Assembly (NCBI RefSeq): GCF_014842025.1
Contig: NZ_JACYUY010000006.1
Span: 145,642 to 209,641, forward strand
From: Massilia sp. CFBP 13721
Lineage (GTDB): Bacteria; Pseudomonadota; Gammaproteobacteria; Burkholderiales; Burkholderiaceae_D
DNA: 64,000 bases
Direction of reading: 5' to 3'
In this document: one piece after another, positions 33,046 to 41,638 of the stretch
Layout: every line of letters starts with the position of its first letter
How positions within the stretch are numbered: the stretch's first letter is position 1
Translations under genes and position numbers: made by a program
Notes under the pieces: generated by a model
What the model saw: the letters and a program-made list of their open reading frames with translations, nothing else
Databases searched by the model: none
Told to the model about the DNA's origin: nothing

Positions 33046-33627
33046 TCAAGCGCGCTTGCGGCGGCGCGCCAGGGCCGCGCCCAGCGCAGCCAGCGGCAGC
33101 AGCGCCAGCGTGCCCGGTTCCGGCACCTGGTTGACGACGAGCGCGCCGAGAGTTACCTGGCCGCCGCCGCTCACCGTATCGAAGCGTCCGGTATAGGTGC
33201 CGAACTGGTTGTTGTTATACGAGGTCACTACCAGGAAGTACTGGTTGTTGGCTTGCAGTGCCTGGTTGATCAACGAGAGCGAGCCGGCGCCGCTGTCGTC
33301 ATCCACGGTCAGCAGGTTGGCCAGCGGCGACGCCGCGTTGAAAGCACCCTGGTACAAGGCCAGGAAGGTATCGGAAGGGGACGAGTTGAACGAGGTCGTT
33401 TCCATCGAATAGATACCGTTGGCGCTCACATGAAAACTGTACAAGTCATAGGCCACATTGGTACCGGCGCCGCTGAGAGCATTCGTCGTGAACGGACGGT
33501 TGAACTTGGGGTCCGATGCGGTCAGTTCGCCGGAAAACGATACCGGCGCTGCGAAGGCGGCCTGGGAAGCGAGTGCAATCCCCGCGATGGCGAGTTTCAG
33601 GAATTTGGAAGCCTGGAAGGAAAACAT
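33046..33627 (-). CDS. PEP-CTERM sorting-domain protein, tandem paralogue 2
   Basis: A protein of 193 residues with the same plan as its downstream neighbour: signal peptide to about residue 26, beta-rich domain (SGAGTNVAYDLYSFHVSANG, NNQYFLVVTSYNNNQFGTYTG), and VPEPGTLALLPLAALGAALA with a basic tail at 168-193. Divergence from paralogue 1 is concentrated in the middle of the protein; signal, GGGQV stretch and sorting tail are nearly identical. The start is at 33627, with GGGGTG upstream. It carries a separate sigma-54 promoter at 33662-33677, so the two copies can be expressed independently. The likely role is in the extracellular matrix. Confidence 0.9.
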   Translation of the reverse strand: MFSFQASKFLKLAIAGIALASQAAFAAPVSFSGELTASDPKFNRPFTTNALSGAGTNVAYDLYSFHVSANGIYSMETTSFNSSPSDTFLALYQGAFNAASPLANLLTVDDDSGAGSLSLINQALQANNQYFLVVTSYNNNQFGTYTGRFDTVSGGGQVTLGALVVNQVPEPGTLALLPLAALGAALARRRKRA

Positions 33628-33661
33628 GGAACACCCCTGTGTGATTGTATTCCTGCATATG

Positions 33662-33677
33662 AGCAATTGCTGTGCCA
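33662..33677 (-). promoter_or_regulatory. Sigma-54 (RpoN) -24/-12 promoter of PEP-CTERM gene 2
   Basis: On the minus strand the site reads TGGCACAGCAATTGCT, identical to the site at 32833-32848. About 100 bp upstream of it are also conserved between the two paralogues, which suggests a shared activator site. Confidence 0.8.
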
Positions 33678-33850
33678 GAGAAATATATTGTTTAGTATCA
33701 ATACCTTGGCGTCAATACTGCTGGGCGTGGTGACTTGTTGTAAAGAAAATCGACATACCGGCCTGGCTTTGTCCTGCGCCGTGGCTTGGCACGAGGACGC
33801 AATCGCGCTATCGGCGATAATTCCTTATTTCGATTTTTGCCTTGTCGACC

Positions 33851-36800
33851 ATGGATTTTTCCTTCACGGATATCGCGCGTCAGTTTGATGCAGGAACCTT
33901 CGCCCGGGGCGAGGCGTATAACCGCGATGGCATGGTGCTCGGGGTGCGCCGCGAGGGCGACAGGATCGATGGCAGGGTAGCCGGCAGCGGCCACAGCGTC
34001 TATCAGCAGCGCGTCCATCTCGTCGCCGGCGCCCGTGGCGTCAGGTTCGACGGCGACTGTAGTTGTCCGATGGACCATAACTGCAAGCATGTCGTGGCGG
34101 TGCTGCTGCACAGCCTAGAGCAGTCCGCACTGGCCGCAAGCACCTTGCCCGCACAGGCCGAGCGCTGGCTGGAGCGAGTAGCGCAGGTAAATGCGCTGGC
34201 GCCGGGGAGTGCGGTCCGGGTGGCGGATGCGGGCGTCGCCGTGCGCTACGCGCTCGTTCCCGACACGCGTGACGGATTGCTGCGCCTGCTCGTATGCAAG
34301 GCACGCCTGCGCAAGGATGGCAGTATCGGCGGCCTTGCCACTGTGGACAACATCGCTTCCCTGCTGGTCGTGCCCCTAGCCTATGTCGGGCCTGACGAGG
34401 AAGAGCTGCTGCGCATGGCGGTTGGCCTGGGAACAGGCACCTACATCAACGAGGTCAAGCCGGCAGGCCGCCTCGGCGCCCGCCTGCTGGAAGCATTGTG
34501 CGCAAGCGAGCGGCTGCTGTGGTCACCTGCCGCTCCCGACCTGCACCGCGGCCGTTTCATTGAACTGCGTCCCGGCGCGTCGCGCAGCGCCCGGCTCGAC
34601 TGGCATGCGCGGGAGGATGCCGGCGCGTCGGTGGCGCTGGGCTGGTGCTTCGACGAGGGCGACCCGGTCGATTATGTGCTGCCGACCGAACCGGTGTTGT
34701 ATGTCGCTGAAAACATGCTGGGCGAACTGACGCTGCCCGCGCAGCTCGCAGCCTTGCCCCCGGCTGCGCTGCTGGGCCTGGTGGCGCAGGCGCCGCACCT
34801 GCGTGCCGAGCAACGCGGGGAGATCGCGCGCCGCATGGTCGAGGCAGGCATGGACCGGCTGCTGCCCCCGCCGCAAGCACTACCGACGCAACATCGCACC
34901 GGCATCGCGCCGACGCCCTGCCTGCTGCTCGACAGCTACCCGGCCCGCCTGCGCCATGGCGGCCGGCACTGGCACGATCACGTGGTACTGAGCTTCGATT
35001 ACGACGGTATGGAGACCGGCGACAGCGACGAAGCGGTGCTGCGCAGGATGGTGGGCGACACGGTCGAACTGGTCGAGCGCGACATGCACGCGGAAGCGGC
35101 GGCCATGGCCATGCTTGCCGGCCTCGGCTTTACGACGCCGGCGCCAGGCTCCGCCCTCGATGAGTGGGAAGATACGCTGGTATTACCTGATGAGGCGGCC
35201 TGGCTCGCCTTTGCACGGCACGAACTGCCGCGCCTGGAGGCCGCCGGCTGGCGCATCGAAAAGGACGGTAATTATCGCTACGACGTCGCCGAGGCCGAGG
35301 ACTGGTATGCCGAATTGAACGAAGAAGGCGAGGGCAAGGGGGAGGGCGAAGGCGCCTGGTTCGCCCTCGAACTCGGCATCCTGGTCGACGGCCGGCGCCA
35401 TGCCCTGCTGCCCCTGCTGGTGGAGATGATCCGCAATGCACCGCGGGATTTCAGCCCGGCCACGCTGGCCGCGCGCGCCGACGATAGCGAAGTCATCGTC
35501 GACTTGACTGCCATGACGCGCGTTGCCTTGCCCTGGCAACGGATCAAGCCGATCCTCGCCACCCTGGGCGAATTGTATTTCAGCGAACACTGCGGCAATG
35601 CCTTGCGCCTGCCCGTCACCGACGCCGCGCGCCTGGCCGAGCTGGAACAGGCGGCGCAGCTGCGCTGGCTGGGCGGCGAACGCTTGCGCGAACTGGGCCG
35701 CAAACTCGATGGTTTTGCCGGCATCACGCCGGTCGCGGCGCCGGCCGGCTTGCAGGCCACGCTGCGCGCCTACCAGCAGGATGGACTGGCGTGGATGCAG
35801 TTCCTGCGCGAATACGGCTTCGCAGGCATCCTAGCCGACGACATGGGGCTCGGCAAGACCGTCCAGACCCTGGCGCACATCCTGGTGGAGAAGGAGGCCG
35901 GCCGGCTCGACGCGCCGGCGCTGGTGGTGGCGCCGACCAGCCTGATGGGCAACTGGCAGGCCGAGGCGGCGCGCTTCGCACCGGGTTTGCGCGTGCTGCT
36001 GTTGCATGGCAAGGAGCGGGCGGCGCTGTTCGACCAGGTTGCCGGCGCCGATCTGGTGCTGACCAGCTATGCCCTGCTGTGCCGCGACGAAGAGGCGCTG
36101 CGCAAGCAGCGTTTCCACTTGCTGATCCTGGACGAAGCACAGTACATCAAGAACAGCCGCGCCCGGGCGGCGCAGGTGGCGTGTTTGCTGTCCGCCCGCC
36201 ACCGGCTGTGCCTGACCGGAACCCCGGTACAGAACCACCTCGGCGAATTGTGGTCGCAATTCCATTTCCTCATGCCGGGGTTGCTGGGCGACGAAAAGGC
36301 CTTCAATACGCAGTTTCGCAAGCCGATCGAGAAGCACGGCGACAGCGCGCGCGCCAACCTGCTGACGCGGCGCCTGAAACCGTTCATGTTACGGCGCACC
36401 AAGGACAAGGTCGCCACCGAATTGCCGCCCAAAACCGAGATCGTGTTGCCGATCGACCTGGGCGGCACCCAGCGCGACTTCTACGAGACGGTGCGGGTGG
36501 CGATGGACCGCAAGGTGCGCGACGAAATCGGCCGCAAGGGGCTGGCCGCCAGCCAGATCGTGATCCTCTCGGCCTTGCTCAAGCTGCGCCAGGTCTGTTG
36601 CGATCCACGCCTGCTGCGCCCGTCCAGCGAAGCCGGCTCGGCCAAGCTGGACACGCTGATGGATCTGCTCGATACCCTGCTCAGCGAGGGACGCAAGGTG
36701 CTGGTGTTTTCGCAGTTCACCAGCATGCTGGCGCTGGTCGAAGACGAATTGCGCAAGCGCGGCGTCGAATACGCGCTGCTGACCGGCTCGACGGTCGACC

Positions 36801-37153
36801 GCGCCGCGCCGGTGGCGGCATTCCAGGGCGGCCAGGTCGCGGTATTCCTGATCAGCCTGAAGGCGGGCGGCGTCGGCCTGAACCTGACGGCGGCCGACAC
36901 CGTCATCCATTACGATCCGTGGTGGAACCCGGCCAGCGAAAACCAGGCCACCGACCGCGCCTGGCGCATCGGCCAGGCGCAGCCCGTGTTCGTGTATAAA
37001 TTGATCGCACGGGGCACGCTCGAGGAAAAGATCCAGGAGCTGCAGCGCCGCAAGGGCGCCCTGGCCGACGCCTTGCTGGCGCCCGAGGGCGGCCTGGCAT
37101 CCACCCTCGATGCGGACGACCTGCAGGCGATCCTCAGCCTGTCGCTGTCGTGA
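33851..37153 (+). CDS. SWIM-zinc-finger SNF2/Rad54-type helicase
   Basis: A protein of 1100 residues. An N-terminal SWIM zinc finger lies at about 60-85 (C70-S-C72 ... C78-K-H80). A long middle region follows, then the SNF2 ATPase core: Walker A DDMGLGKT (663-670), DEAQ (761-764), the LTGTPVQNHLGELWS block, and a C-terminal helicase lobe with VFSQFTSMLALVEDEL, KAGGVGLNLTAADTV and DRAWRIGQ. This is the HepA/RapA-like DNA translocase class, which remodels protein-DNA complexes; the bacterial SWIM-SNF2 type is not well studied. The ATG at 33851 was preferred over a TTG at 33842. It is monocistronic and converges on the DJ-1-like gene 9 bp away. Confidence 0.92.
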   Translation: MDFSFTDIARQFDAGTFARGEAYNRDGMVLGVRREGDRIDGRVAGSGHSVYQQRVHLVAGARGVRFDGDCSCPMDHNCKHVVAVLLHSLEQSALAASTLPAQAERWLERVAQVNALAPGSAVRVADAGVAVRYALVPDTRDGLLRLLVCKARLRKDGSIGGLATVDNIASLLVVPLAYVGPDEEELLRMAVGLGTGTYINEVKPAGRLGARLLEALCASERLLWSPAAPDLHRGRFIELRPGASRSARLDWHAREDAGASVALGWCFDEGDPVDYVLPTEPVLYVAENMLGELTLPAQLAALPPAALLGLVAQAPHLRAEQRGEIARRMVEAGMDRLLPPPQALPTQHRTGIAPTPCLLLDSYPARLRHGGRHWHDHVVLSFDYDGMETGDSDEAVLRRMVGDTVELVERDMHAEAAAMAMLAGLGFTTPAPGSALDEWEDTLVLPDEAAWLAFARHELPRLEAAGWRIEKDGNYRYDVAEAEDWYAELNEEGEGKGEGEGAWFALELGILVDGRRHALLPLLVEMIRNAPRDFSPATLAARADDSEVIVDLTAMTRVALPWQRIKPILATLGELYFSEHCGNALRLPVTDAARLAELEQAAQLRWLGGERLRELGRKLDGFAGITPVAAPAGLQATLRAYQQDGLAWMQFLREYGFAGILADDMGLGKTVQTLAHILVEKEAGRLDAPALVVAPTSLMGNWQAEAARFAPGLRVLLLHGKERAALFDQVAGADLVLTSYALLCRDEEALRKQRFHLLILDEAQYIKNSRARAAQVACLLSARHRLCLTGTPVQNHLGELWSQFHFLMPGLLGDEKAFNTQFRKPIEKHGDSARANLLTRRLKPFMLRRTKDKVATELPPKTEIVLPIDLGGTQRDFYETVRVAMDRKVRDEIGRKGLAASQIVILSALLKLRQVCCDPRLLRPSSEAGSAKLDTLMDLLDTLLSEGRKVLVFSQFTSMLALVEDELRKRGVEYALLTGSTVDRAAPVAAFQGGQVAVFLISLKAGGVGLNLTAADTVIHYDPWWNPASENQATDRAWRIGQAQPVFVYKLIARGTLEEKIQELQRRKGALADALLAPEGGLASTLDADDLQAILSLSLS

Positions 37154-37162
37154 GCTTCACCC

Positions 37163-37840
37163 TTACGCCAGTAACTTGAGCAAGGCCTGCGCCGCCGCTT
37201 CCGACGAGGCCGGATTCTGGCCCGTCACCAGCAAGCCGTCGGTGATGGCGTAGGGCTGCCAGTCGTCCACTTTCGAATAGAGGCCGCCGCTTTCCTCCAG
37301 CACGTCTTCGACCAGGAAGGGAACGACCTGGGTCAATCCAACCGCTTCTTCCTCGGTATTGGTGAAGCCGGTCACGCGCTTGCCATTCACCAGCGGCTTG
37401 CCGTCGGCGCCTTTTACGTGGCGCAGCACGCCCGGCGCATGGCAGACGGCCGCGACCGGTTTGCCGGCGGCGATCATCGCTTCGATCAGCGCGATCGAGT
37501 CCCGGTCCTCGGCCAGGTCCCAGAGCGGACCGTGGCCGCCGGGATAAAACACGGCGTCGAAGCTGGCGGCGTCGACGTCGGCCAGCTTGCCGGTGGCCGC
37601 CAGCACCGCCTGCGCCGCGGGATCGGCCTTGAAGCGCTGCGTCGCTTCCGTTTGCGCATCGGGCGCGTCGCTTTTCGGGTCCAGCGGCGGCTGGCCACCC
37701 TGGGGCGAGACCAGCGTCAGCTGCGCGCCCGCATCCTTGAGCAGGTAGTAGGGCGCGGCAAACTCTTCCAGCCAGAAGCCGGTCTTCTTGCCGGTGTCGC
37801 CGAGGCGGTCGTGCGAGGTCAGTACCATCAGGATGTTCAT
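37163..37840 (-). CDS. DJ-1/PfpI superfamily protein, Hsp31-like
   Basis: A protein of 225 residues. It begins MNILMVLTSHDRLGDTGKKTGFWLEEFAAPYYLLKDAG and carries the nucleophile elbow with Cys133 in AAVCHAPGVL, together with YPGGHGPLWDLAED. These features match the class I glutamine-amidotransferase-like proteins of the yeast Hsp31 type, known as glutathione-independent glyoxalases or protein-deglycation chaperones. It is probably cytoplasmic and linked to carbonyl stress. GGAGGAAC upstream of the ATG gives a strong start. There is no operon partner. Confidence 0.9.
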   Translation of the reverse strand: MNILMVLTSHDRLGDTGKKTGFWLEEFAAPYYLLKDAGAQLTLVSPQGGQPPLDPKSDAPDAQTEATQRFKADPAAQAVLAATGKLADVDAASFDAVFYPGGHGPLWDLAEDRDSIALIEAMIAAGKPVAAVCHAPGVLRHVKGADGKPLVNGKRVTGFTNTEEEAVGLTQVVPFLVEDVLEESGGLYSKVDDWQPYAITDGLLVTGQNPASSEAAAQALLKLLA

Positions 37841-37982
37841 GTCGGTTCCTCCTTTGCGAGGTGAGCGTTTTGCCTACTCTAGCAAAGCTGCGCGTTCCCG
37901 AACGCGCGGCAGGTGCCCGGTATAATCGCCGGCCAATCAATGCAGCCCTCGGGCTCGCCTGCCTTTTCAAAGAACCGTTTCA

Positions 37983-38498
37983 ATGACGATCGACTGGTTT
38001 TCTCCCGCGCAATTGGTCGGCTACGCCGCCTTCGTGCTCGGCGTAAGTTCCTTCATGCAAAAGGATGATCGCCGCTTCAAACTGTATATGGCGGCCGAGT
38101 GTTTCGCCTACATCGTCCATTTCTACCTGCTCGGCCGCCCGACCGCCGTCGCCAGCTCGACCATGTCGCTGCTGCGCTCGGTGCTGGCGCTGTACACGCG
38201 CTCGACATGGGTGGCCTTCCTCGTCATCGCCGCCAACCTGGCCTTGGGAGCGACCCTGGCGACACGCGCCTCCGACTGGCTGCCGCTGGGCGCGTCCTGC
38301 ATCGGCACACTGGCCCTGTTCCTGATGGAGGGTGTGCGTATGCGCCTGGCCATGCTGTGCGGGACCGGGTTGTGGATCGTGAATAATGTGATCGCGGGCT
38401 CGGTCGGCGGCACCGCCCTGGAGGTGGTGATTGCGCTGGTGAATATCGTGACGATCCGGCGCATGATGCGTGATGCGCGGGCAGTGGCGGCGGTGTGA
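37983..38498 (+). CDS. YgjV-family inner-membrane protein
   Basis: A protein of 171 residues with five or six membrane helices. It opens WFSPAQLVGYAAFVLGVSSFMQKDDRRFK and has LWIVNNVIAGSVGGTALEVV near the C-terminus, as in the YgjV (Imp-YgjV) family, whose function is unknown. It is a single gene, divergent from the DJ-1-like gene. The start is the only Met before the first helix. Confidence 0.8.
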   Translation: MTIDWFSPAQLVGYAAFVLGVSSFMQKDDRRFKLYMAAECFAYIVHFYLLGRPTAVASSTMSLLRSVLALYTRSTWVAFLVIAANLALGATLATRASDWLPLGASCIGTLALFLMEGVRMRLAMLCGTGLWIVNNVIAGSVGGTALEVVIALVNIVTIRRMMRDARAVAAV

Positions 38499-38633
38499 GG
38501 GCGGCTGCGTATGCCACCCGATCGCACCAGCCGCCACGATTGGAATCAAGCGCCCGGTGCCTGTAGCAGCTTGCGCTGAACCAGTGCGGTTACGCCTGCA
38601 TGCGCGTGCCGTTACCAAACCAGCCGGGAGCGC

Positions 38634-38870
38634 TCAGGGCTCGCGCTGCACGGTGCCTTGGTCGTACTGGTCGTCATCGGTCTGGCTGGGGGGCATTGCG
38701 CCTTGCTGGCTGTCCTGCTGAACGGGCTGCTGGCCGTCTTTGCCCGCAACCGATCCCCCGATGGCGCCAGGGTCGCCGGTGCTGACGCTATCGGCGCTAC
38801 CCGTATCAGTACGAGCGCCCTGGTGATCATCAGGCCCCTTGACGTCCGCGCCTTTATTTTGCATCGACAT
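38634..38870 (-). CDS. Small hydrophilic, probably disordered protein (78 residues)
   Basis: It begins MSMQNKGADVKGPDDHQGAR and is rich in Gly, Asp, Gln and Ser, with no hydrophobic run. This composition is unlike the Arg/Ala/Pro-rich products of spurious GC-rich frames. A strong ribosome site (AAGGGGAC) lies before the ATG at 38870. No family is recognised; similar small hydrophilic proteins are often stress-induced. It stands alone between ygjV and the YihY/BrkB gene. Confidence 0.6.
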   Translation of the reverse strand: MSMQNKGADVKGPDDHQGARTDTGSADSVSTGDPGAIGGSVAGKDGQQPVQQDSQQGAMPPSQTDDDQYDQGTVQREP

Positions 38871-39017
38871 GCTGGTCCCCTTGCCATGAAATGTGGCTCC
38901 ATGTTAGACCTGGCGCGCACGAATAGTCCTTTGGCGGCCAGCGATGTAGGACAACACTGTCCATATTACCCATGCGGATTGCCGCGGTATGGAGATTTGC
39001 ACCGTGAGTCACCGTAC

Positions 39018-39054
39018 TGAACCTTCCTGAGAGAAGGCGTATGGTGAAGGTTCA
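39018..39054. promoter_or_regulatory. Inverted repeat upstream of the YihY/BrkB gene
   Basis: TGAACCTTC and GAAGGTTCA form a perfect 9-bp inverted repeat separated by 19 bases, about 105 bp before the ATG at 39160. There is no U-tract, so an operator or RNA hairpin is more likely than a terminator. Confidence 0.35.
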
Positions 39055-39159
39055 ATGAGATCGCATGTCGGATCACCTGAGAGCCATACAGGAACCTGAA
39101 TGCGCCATTACGCCGTCACGCCAGGCAACCCGGCACGAATGCCACCATACGAGGACAAC

Positions 39160-40488
39160 ATGACCGCTACCGCTCACGAAAAGCATGAAGCCGATACCTA
39201 CCTAGCTGCTGCCGAGTCGCGAACGAATGCGCAATGCAACGCGTTCACATCGAAAGCGTCAGACGTGCTTTCTTCCCGGTATGTGCGTGGCGCCGCTGTA
39301 CTGGGCATCGCAGCGGCGGGCTATGCGCTCGTCAGGCGCAAAAAGACCGCTAAAAAGACCGGTATATCTTATAGAGCGCTAGAACGCAGCGACGGTACTG
39401 GCGACCTCGTGAAGACGGGTAGTTTTCTTCTACCCCTGCTGGCGTCGTTTGCCTCGGCCATGAGCAATGCCGGCGTCGCCGCACCCGCCGCACCCGCCGC
39501 ACCCGCCCCGGTCCAGGAACGAACAACCTATCCTCCGAAGCGTTCGGAGGACGGCAAATCCGATGCGAAGAAAGTGGAAACTGCCACGAGCGCGCCGCCG
39601 CGTCCACGGTTCGAGCACACCTCGGCGAGCTGGATTGGCAGGCAATGGCAAATCATCTCGGCGGCGGCAAACGCATGGATGGACGATTACGCGCCGAGTA
39701 TGGGGGCGGCGCTGTCGTATTACACGCTGTTTTCATTGGCACCGCTGCTGGTGCTCATCATCGCGATTGCCGGGATGGTATTCGGACAGGATGCTGCGCA
39801 AGGAGCCATTATCGCGCAGCTTCAAGGCATCATGGGCGAGGACGGAGCGACGGCCGTGCAGGACTTGCTGCAAGCGGCGCGTGAACCGTCCACCGGGATT
39901 GTCGCCAGTATCGTTGGCGGTGTTCTGTTGCTGCTCGGCGCAACTGCCATTTTCGCCGAGCTGCAAACTGATCTGGATCGTATTTGGGAGGTGCCGGAGA
40001 AAGCGAAACCGTCTGGCCTGTGGGGTTGGTTGCGCAGCCGCGTATTATCGTTCGGACTGGTTCTCGGACTTGCTTTCATGCTGATGATTTCACTCGTCGT
40101 CAGCGCAGCGCTCGCTGCGACGAGCGAATGGTTGGGTGGCGGGGCAGCGGAAAGCGTTTTGGCAAACGTGTTGAATTTCATCGCGTCGTTCGCCCTCTTT
40201 ACAGTGCTGTTTGCGATGATCTACAAGCTCATGCCAACCGCAAAGATATCCTGGCACGATGTCTGGATGGGGGCCGCGGTAACAGCCTTGCTGTTCAACG
40301 TAGGCAAATCGTTGATCGGCTTGTACCTTGCGAAATCGAGCGTGGACTCGGGCTTTGGCGCCGCCGGCTCGTTTGTGATCCTGGTCGCGTGGTTCTATTA
40401 TTCTGCGCAAATTTTCCTGTTCGGCGCTGAATACACGTGGGTGTACGCAAACAGCAAAGTAAAGAACGGGAGCGCGGACCGCCACTAG
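39160..40488 (+). CDS. YihY/virulence factor BrkB family membrane protein with N-terminal extension
   Basis: A protein of 442 residues. The first 150 residues are an extension: a hydrophilic start, a membrane helix with a basic end (GAAVLGIAAAGYALVRRKKTAKK), a second hydrophobic segment and an Ala-Pro repeat linker. The YihY/BrkB domain follows, with six membrane helices (DDYAPSMGAALSYYTLFSLAPLLVLIIAIAG, AELQTDLDRIWEV, LAWFYYSAQIFLFGAE). BrkB homologues were once called RNase BN by mistake; their true role is unclear. The ATG at 39160 was chosen because GAGGAC lies 5 bases upstream. The 290 bp before it contain an inverted repeat. Confidence 0.85.
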   Translation: MTATAHEKHEADTYLAAAESRTNAQCNAFTSKASDVLSSRYVRGAAVLGIAAAGYALVRRKKTAKKTGISYRALERSDGTGDLVKTGSFLLPLLASFASAMSNAGVAAPAAPAAPAPVQERTTYPPKRSEDGKSDAKKVETATSAPPRPRFEHTSASWIGRQWQIISAAANAWMDDYAPSMGAALSYYTLFSLAPLLVLIIAIAGMVFGQDAAQGAIIAQLQGIMGEDGATAVQDLLQAAREPSTGIVASIVGGVLLLLGATAIFAELQTDLDRIWEVPEKAKPSGLWGWLRSRVLSFGLVLGLAFMLMISLVVSAALAATSEWLGGGAAESVLANVLNFIASFALFTVLFAMIYKLMPTAKISWHDVWMGAAVTALLFNVGKSLIGLYLAKSSVDSGFGAAGSFVILVAWFYYSAQIFLFGAEYTWVYANSKVKNGSADRH

Positions 40489-40584
40489 TTGCGAGGAGAT
40501 GGCGGTGTGCGAGAAACTGCCGGAGACCATGGCGCGGCACGTGCGCGCCGTCGATCCCGGCCAGCGGTTTCCGGCAAACCCCGA

Positions 40585-41220
40585 TCAGTCGATCTCGCTC
40601 ACGAACTGCCCGAGCGGGCGGCGCACTTTCGGCAGGTCGACCAGCCAATCCTGCTCGGACTTGCGGTAGCCCAGCGGCAGCATGACCGCGCTGCGCAGGC
40701 CGCGTTCGCCCAGGTGCAGGATGCGGTCGACGGCGGCCGGATCGAAGCCTTCCATCGGCGTGCAATCGACTTCCTCGAAGGCGGCCGCGATGACCGCCGC
40801 ACCGAAGCCGATATAGGCTTGACGCGCAGCGTGCTCGAAGTTCACCTGGGCGCCGCGGCTCGGGTAGGTCGCGAGCAATTGCTGGCGGTAGGCTTCCCAG
40901 CCTTCGTTGCGGAAACCGCGTACCTCGTTGGTGAGGTCGAACATGTGGTTGATGCGCTCCGGCGTGTAGTCGTCCCAGGCGGCGAACACCAGCAGGTGCG
41001 AGGCGTCGACGACCTGCGCCTGGTTCCAGGCGACCTCGCGGATCTGGGCGCGCAGCGCCGGATTGTTCACGATCAGGATTTCAAAGGGCTGCAGGCCGGA
41101 CGAGGTCGGCGCCAGGCGCGCCGCTTCGATGATGCGGTCGAGCTTATCCTGCGGCACCTTGCGCGTCGGGTCCATCGCCTTGGTGGCATAGCGCCATTTC
41201 AATTTGTCGAGCAATTCCAT
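40585..41220 (-). CDS. NAD(P)H-dependent nitroreductase family protein (NfsB-like)
   Basis: A protein of 211 residues. It begins MELLDKLKWRYATKAMDPTRKVPQDKL with the FMN-binding stretch IIEAARLAPTSSGLQPFEI, and continues with ARQAYIGFGAAVIAAAFEEVDCTPMEGFDP and a C-terminal LPLGYRKSEQDW, as in oxygen-insensitive nitroreductases and dihydropteridine reductases. It should bind FMN and reduce nitro-compounds or quinones in the cytoplasm. GAAAGGAAC before the ATG at 41220 defines the start. It is a single gene. Confidence 0.9.
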   Translation of the reverse strand: MELLDKLKWRYATKAMDPTRKVPQDKLDRIIEAARLAPTSSGLQPFEILIVNNPALRAQIREVAWNQAQVVDASHLLVFAAWDDYTPERINHMFDLTNEVRGFRNEGWEAYRQQLLATYPSRGAQVNFEHAARQAYIGFGAAVIAAAFEEVDCTPMEGFDPAAVDRILHLGERGLRSAVMLPLGYRKSEQDWLVDLPKVRRPLGQFVSEID

Positions 41221-41638
41221 GTAGTTCCTTTCGAATAGAAGTGCGTCATTGTATTTGTTCACGTCCGATCGACGGCGCAATCGAGCGGCAAGATAGGCAT
41301 GGGCGTGTCCGCCGGCGATGGCCTGCGGCGCGGGACGATTGGGGCAGGAAGTAGTGTGCCCGGCATCTTCGGCGCGATCGCGCAGCCGCATGCGCAGAGA
41401 ACGATCGGCTTTGTTGTCGAGCGGTAACGAAAATCCTCACTCATGCATTTCTCGATGTAAATATATCGACTTGTATATTCCTCTTCGGTAAAGTTTGACC
41501 CGTCCGTTTGCAATGCTTTCGCCAGTTCCACCGGGACGGCGGCCACACTTCGACCACGATGACGTATCCGACTTTTCACGACGCCACGCATGCATTGCCG
41601 CAGATGCGCATCCCTTTCACCGGGGTCTCCGCTTGAGC

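Noticed and set aside
41259..41591. 110-codon minus-strand frame between the nitroreductase and cyclase genes
   Set aside because: No family similarity, unusual Pro/Arg-rich tail and no ribosome site; it overlaps both upstream regions.
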